Part shown: positions 58,620 to 64,000 of the stretch, piece after piece
How positions within the stretch are numbered: position 1 is the first letter of the stretch
Layout: each line of letters begins with the position of its first letter
Source: Utricularia gibba
Taxonomy: Eukaryota; Streptophyta; Magnoliopsida; Lamiales; Lentibulariaceae
DNA length: 64,000 nucleotides
Direction of reading: 5' to 3'
Assembly: GCA_002189035.1 (NCBI GenBank)
Contig: NEEC01000018.1
Coordinates: 2,170,001-2,234,000 of the forward strand
Made by a program: the position numbers and the translations under genes
Notes under the pieces: generated by a model
Seen by the model: only the letters and a program-made list of their open reading frames with translations
Told to the model about the DNA's origin: nothing
Databases searched by the model: none

Positions 58620-61600
58620 TCATCTTCTCTGTGATGTAGAGCAATACAAGCCAGCTGCATCGGCTCCCACAGTCGCGAGATCACAAACTGTACACAACTG
58701 TCCTTGCTGAGAAGGAACAAAATGGGCAGAGCAGTAAGGGCAAGTTATGTCTTTCTGTCCTCGATATATCGGCACGTATGTGGCTCCACAAACCACGAAA
58801 GGATTTCTGAAGTCATAGTTGAGCTGTGTGGCATCCGTCATGTTCTTTTCTGCTGCCTGTAGAACTTGGCGAGCTGTTCTATCATGATTTTCATTTGTTG
58901 GATTTGTGTCCCGAAGGCGCTGAGCAAAGTTGGCCGCAGTGCTGAGATTCTGAGCCTTGTAACAGACTGTCATGGCGTTGAGAAGAGCGAGCCTCAGGTG
59001 CGGTAGCTGCAGGCTGCAATGAGTAAAATAAGCAGCAAGTTCTTGCTGGCGAACGGAATCCCCTTCAGCTCCCTCCTCTTGAGCTCCATCTTTAGACCAA
59101 GAACATATTCTTTTGCAATGGTAATCAGTTGCCGTACCTCATCAACCTCCCTTCGTGTTTCGACAACAATCAGTGGAATTGTGTGGAGAATAGACATGAA
59201 GTGTTTAAGAGCTTCGGAAAACTTCCCTGCAGTTGTAGCCTTGTAACCAGCCTTGAGCTTATCATCCAACTGAGAGAAGTTGAACACAAGAGCTGGAGGT
59301 CCTCTTACATTAGGACTGGCCGACTCATTCCACCCCCTCTCAACTGCAATCGAAATCACTGGCGCCGAAGAAAAAGCACGCAGGTAGCTGTGGCTGCCCA
59401 ACTGAAGATCAATAAACAGGGACTTCAGTGGTGAGAAGTTGTGTATCCCGAGCTGCCGGTTCAGTAAGCGCATTGCCGTCTCAAAGTTCCCTGCAGCCGC
59501 ATGTTCAGCAGCAAGGGACGATTTCTGGACCCAAATCTGGCTGACTGGCATACCAGGTGTCGGTGCAATAAACACTGAAGCCCTTCCATTTGGAGCGGCC
59601 CTTGGTGTCTCAGCGGCAGGAGGCAAATTCAGATCCTCAAGCTCCCATCCGCCCTCTTCATCATTCTCCTTGTTGACATCCTCTTCCACCGTAGTAAACT
59701 CACCATCGACTTCCTCAGCGTCCAATGACTCTCCCCAGTTAGCGTCTGCAGCAGCCTCTTCATAATCTTCCTCTACATCTTTGACTGTATTGTCAAGACC
59801 ACCCTCGAATATACTTTTACTAACCATTAGCAAAGGCCAATCTCCAGCACAAGCTACTGGACTAGGGGGTAGTAAAAGAGAAGTTTTCCTACCCTCAGGC
59901 AGAGCAGGAATATTATCTCCCAGTTCAGCAGCTAAACGGTCTGCTGCCTCGTGAAGCCCATGTATCGAAGCTGTTATGTAAGCAAGAGGCAAATGCCCAG
60001 CAGCCTCCAGAAGCTTAACTCGCTCTTGTACATCGCCCAGGTATAGTGCATCGTGAAACTGAGCCATGACATCATTCTTCACCTCAGCTATTTTCATCAT
60101 TTTTGACAACTTGACCAGATTACCAGTTATCAGATAGTGAAAAGAGAGCCTCTCCAAGTTCTTTGTCTTTTGATAAGCATACTCAACAATTCCTGCATTT
60201 CCCTGTCGGAGGGCCTCCACACCCAATTTATACCAGTGATCTTTGTTGCCAATCTTTTTAGCAGATTCAAGTGCTTTCTCAATGTTACCACTTTCAATTG
60301 CCAAGTCAAATCGAAGTTTCTCATCCTTTACAAAATAAAGGGCAACTTGAGGGAACCCCTTCTGCTGCAGATAAGCTATCATGGCTTGTCCGCATAGATC
60401 AGTGTTTTTTATCATATTCATAACCTGATCATATCTCTTCCTCAGAAGAGACAGCTTGAATATATACTCTGTAGAATCAACAATAATAGGGCGGTTTTTC
60501 CCATCTCGATCCAAACAAAAAATGGTGTTACCATATATTTTGGTAATATACACTGGGGCATCCAGTGTCTTGATAATCCCAATATCTCCATTGGGAAGGC
60601 AATACTTAATGTGAGTCAGGGTAGTATAGATGAAAACACCACTATCATCCCAGGCTCCACTCTTGACACGAATAGTTTCATGAAAAGTGCAACGATGTGC
60701 AAGCTTTTTATCTGTTATAACAATAGAATGCTTGCTAAGTAAAGCAACATTTTCCATATCCTGCGACCAGACCACGAACCTAACAGAAGATATCTGAAGA
60801 TCCCCAAGAACAAGCCTTTGCTGAAGGTCAAAAATAGTCACCCTATCTTCAGCCTTGCACAGTAAATTTCCGGTTCCAGCATAAAAAATGGCATCAGTAG
60901 CCATGGGTAGAGGACACTTTTTTACAATTTCATTTCTTAGGTTCTTGACCACAACTTGGTTGGTGGATTTCTCAAGCACAGCAAACCTATTCCTAGCTAT
61001 AAAAACAGCCCAAGTCCCACTACCTTTTTTGGCATCTTGCACACTGTCTCCTCTGCCACTACTATCTTTAGGCACCACATAGAGTTCATACGAACCTCCG
61101 TCAACATCTGAGCAAACCAAAACAGCATTTTCGGTTGGACTATAGGAAAGAGTCCGAGGACTCTGATTTAAACTGCTGGAACCAGGATGACGAATTGGCA
61201 TCAGCTGGGAATCTCTCTGAGATGAATAGTCAAAGCTGCGCAAAAACCTTTCCTTCACATAGAGAACTGAATCACCACTCACAGAAAACGCAGGGCGCTC
61301 TCTTTCCAACTTGAAAACAATCATGCCACTGTCATGGCCTGCAGCCAGAAGACTCATTTCTGGGTGGGCTGCCAAGATCCAGAACCTGTCATGCTCCCTA
61401 CGAAACGTTTGCAATAGGGTTCTTTTGGTAGCATCCCAGACTCTTATGCTCTTGTCTTCTGAATTTGATACAATAATATCCTGTCTGGAATGAAACAAGA
61501 CACAAGAGACATTGTTCATGTGTCCTCTCAGCGTGTCCACTTCCCAAGCCTTCGTATCTGCATCATGAATTATGTACATTAGCGCTAGAAGCTTCATTTC

Positions 61601-62609
61601 ATCGCCATACATTAAGCAATATTACTAAGAAAAAACCACATAGGCCATGCAACAACATGAATTTTTCATACCATTCATGCGCCATATCTTGACTTGGCGG
61701 TCGTCTGCCCCTGAAACAATCAGAGGAAGCGTAGTATGGAAAGAAGCCCAGTTTACACCTCGATCATGGCCTTCCAAAACATACTTCACAACAGCATCAA
61801 TCCCGCCAAATAAATCAGTACTCATCTGAGGCAGCCGCAGACCATCATCAGCTGGAGATACGGACTTCTTTTTCAAGGCACCAATGTCCCACACACGAAT
61901 GGTCTGATCCAGAGAAGCTGAAACTACCAAGTCTTCTTTGGGATGGAATGAAGCACACATGACATAATGATTATGCCCAGTTAGTACTGACAGGCAAGTT
62001 CGCGACTGCCAGTTCCATAACCTTATCGTCTGATCATCACTCGCACTAACTATCCAAGGATACTCGTGATGAAACTGTGTCGTCCGTATATAATCAAGAT
62101 GGCCCAGAAGAGTAAATAGACAACGGTGCAATTTGTAATTCCATACCTTGATTTTGTAATCGTCACCTAGATATACAAACAACGATATGCATCAAGTTGA
62201 ACTAGTAAACAAACCTGGGAAACTGCATCCGATTCACCAAAGAAATGAACTTCCTACGGATCCAAAAAAGAATCAAGACCCGCAAACACGACCGCAAACG
62301 AGAACTACTAAATCCATGAACAATACAAGAAAAACTAAACAGATCAAGAAATCTATTCCAAAGATATTTGATTGAAGCAGGTGCATTGCAAACGATCCAT
62401 ACCTCCAGAAACAAAAAGAGGCTGCGATTTATGGAAGTTAATGCCTCTAACCGGACCCTCATGCTCTTCAAACCGATCAATGAGCGTACCCATGCGATAA
62501 TCCCAGAGCTGTATCACCCCGCTGTGAAGACTCGCCAGGATCCATGGTCTCTTAGGATGGAAACTCAGCCCTTCACTCTATTGCTCTTCGTCTCAAACTT
62601 GGTCAACAT
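58620..62609 (-). CDS. COPA: Coatomer subunit alpha (COPI), with two single-base frameshifts
   Basis: Three exons, complement(join(58620..61557,61672..62166,62403..62609)), would give about 1213 residues, the usual plant length (about 1216). It starts [14 protein letters not shown] and has WD40 repeats to about residue 300 ([43 protein letters not shown]), a central beta-propeller/solenoid region ([13 protein letters not shown]), an acidic linker near 640-690 and the C-terminal domain ([20 protein letters not shown]). Alpha-COP is part of the coat for Golgi-to-ER vesicles and binds KKxx signals. The frame breaks at 62569-62571 and 59060-59063, each next to a G run (minus strand) that is one base short. 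No intron can explain either. Everything else is highly conserved, so a consensus error is likelier than a pseudogene. Confidence 0.93.
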
Positions 62610-63833
62610 TTCACTAGTCCCGCGAAAATAAAAATAAAAAAAAGAGAAATAGGATCACCAAGAGACGAGGAAATCACAGCAACTCTGCGTCACAGTCACT
62701 CGGTCGGCACAAAAAAAATGTGATCTCCAAGCGGCGACTACTTCAGGCAAGTGATGCTGATCTACTCTCTACTTCCGATCCAAGAATCCAACACTAATCG
62801 ACGTCAATGGGGATTGAGCATCTTCCATCCCTCAAGACTCAGATCTGGAATCGGGTTACGGCCGTGGGTACACTCCTAATTCTTCTTATTCATCGAGTAC
62901 ACACACACACAATGGCGTCAATTCTTCTTTCATGTATTTTAGTTTCGCGAATACAATGGGCCCCATTTGCCAACGGCCCATACATTTGGGCCGTTGACGC
63001 CCAATCCACCGTCTCTACAAACAGAAGCTTTGTTGCTCCATTCATTTTGGGCCCAGCATCCAATACCCAATACCACTCCCACGGCCCACCCAGACCAAAC
63101 CATGGGCTTTTGTATTTCCCGATTTAAAATAATTTCCATTATTTAAGATCCTAAAAAAGTTTCCCGGGACCCGCAAAAAGTAGCGCCTAACTTTTCGTGC
63201 AAAGGCAATTGATATTTTTAGAACAGTGTAACTCTGTTTTGTCATTTTTCGGATGATTGTTAATTTAGAACTTTTCATTGGAATTACATTTGATTATATA
63301 TTATTATTTATTTTAATAATTATTTAATCTTTGAATGCAAAAAAAAAAGTAGTTTACTACTCGAAGAAAAAGTGTTCAAATGTACAAGAGTTTTAGTACA
63401 AATTCAATTCTCACAAAATGTGTGATGATGTAATTAGAATAAAATGGGTTTAATTTAAATAAATTCGTATATATGGAATTAAAATATTCTGGTAATTCTG
63501 AATTTATTAAATTATAAAGTGAATATGATATAATTTATAAGTATTACTTTAAATTATATTAATAATAAGCGAAATGAAAAGGGAAGGTTGAAATGCAGGG
63601 GATGGGAGGACGTGAATGGCTGAAATGGGAGCCGACTGTGTTTTTTTCTTGCAAAAACAGTGGCTCCAGAAAGTAGGTGTTTATCTGACTCATCCAACAA
63701 AAGCCATTCCCATTCTGTAACAACAGCTGGGGTGTGGGGATTTGGGTAAAGTGATATACGTGGGTGAGTGGGTGGTCTGCTACAGCCGACGCTTCTGCCA
63801 CTGAGCATCTTCCTTCGATACCATATCTGTGAA
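62610..63833. promoter_or_regulatory. Divergent promoter region of coatomer alpha and B-box gene
   Basis: Five TGGGCC/GGCCCA (site II, TCP-type) motifs lie at 62957-62962, 62975-62980, 62987-62992, 63048-63053 and 63083-63088, about 350-480 bp upstream of the coatomer start, as is usual for housekeeping plant genes. An ACGTGG core lies near 63758, within 80 bp of the B-box start. The part in between is AT-rich. Confidence 0.6.
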
Positions 63834-64000
63834 ATGAAAATTCTCTGCGATGTTTGTACGCAAGAAGAGGCTTCGCTCCTCTGCGTCGCCGACGAGGCCG
63901 TCCTCTGCGCTGCCTGCGACAGCGCTGTGCACTGCGCGAATAAGCTCGCCGGGAAGCACCACCGTCTCGCGCTCCGTAGCCCCCCATCTGATAAGCCTCC
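63834..64000 (+). CDS. B-box zinc finger protein (BBX20-25/DBB type), 5' end only
   Basis: The ATG at 63834 opens a frame that runs off the window after 55 codons. The first B-box is complete: MKILCDVCTQEEASLLC, then VADEAVLCAACDSAVHCAN and KLAGKHHRLAL, with the zinc-binding Cys, Asp and His residues in the expected spacing. The sequence most resembles plant BBX proteins with two B-boxes and no CCT domain, regulators of light signalling and seedling growth in the nucleus. The second B-box and the rest lie to the right. The coding part is GC-rich relative to its flank. Confidence 0.9.
   Translation, partial: MKILCDVCTQEEASLLCVADEAVLCAACDSAVHCANKLAGKHHRLALRSPPSDKP

Noticed and set aside
58994..59060. 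Alternative C-terminus for a shortened coatomer alpha
   Set aside because: The following conserved domain is present in full in another frame, so truncation by design is not credible; no intron fits.

Overview
This is nuclear DNA of a flowering plant. Genes have short GT-AG introns, and the proteins are plant-specific: GT37 xyloglucan-type fucosyltransferases, a hydroxyproline O-galactosyltransferase, a BEL1-like TALE homeodomain protein, a RADIALIS-like MYB, a B-box zinc finger protein and a membrane-associated kinase regulator. Intergenic DNA is AT-rich and full of plant transposon debris (hAT, TRIM, Copia, MITEs). The sequence alone does not fix the species or order.

The window has two very different halves. 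From 1 to about 43.1 kb it is a fast-evolving, duplication-driven region of Golgi glycan enzymes: four GT77-type glycosyltransferase genes (129-596 partial, 6221-7702, 8661-10202, 36687-38299), two GT37 fucosyltransferase genes plus one gutted copy (19736-21352, 21630-23239, 13736-14402), one GT31 galactosyltransferase with a galectin domain (27326-29948), and three membrane-anchored class I SAM methyltransferases (1533-2779, 39113-40090, 41814-42793) with a relic of a fourth. A BKI1/MAKR-like gene lies at 34907-35577. Between them are blocks duplicated two or three times, so empty and filled insertion sites can be compared inside the window. A hAT element sits against the start codon of the first methyltransferase, a TRIM element is nested in a dead Copia element, and a solo LTR and a MITE have empty sites in paralogous blocks. 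A hairpin at 23661-23746 resembles a miR156 precursor.

From 43.2 kb to the right end the genes are conserved, single-copy and densely packed: a PP2C with a C-terminal Cys-rich tail (43179-45558), a DUF829/TMEM53-like alpha/beta hydrolase (46329-48065), a 70-residue conserved small protein (49208-49420), a BEL1-like homeodomain protein (49573-51811), an organelle-type PP2C (53991-56163), a RADIALIS-like MYB (57714-58170), coatomer subunit alpha (58620-62609) and the start of a B-box protein (63834 to the edge).

The left half puts enzymes that could act on the same secretory-pathway glycans next to each other: GT31/galectin (starts arabinogalactan chains on hydroxyproline), GT37 (fucosylation), GT77 (often arabinosyl or xylosyl transfer) and anchored methyltransferases. 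Whether they form a functional cluster is inference. Four single-base frameshifts (two in coatomer alpha, one in the second fucosyltransferase, one in the MAKR-like gene) are each explained by one base missing from a G run. In an essential gene such as coatomer alpha this points to consensus errors rather than gene death, and the other broken frames should be read with that in mind.
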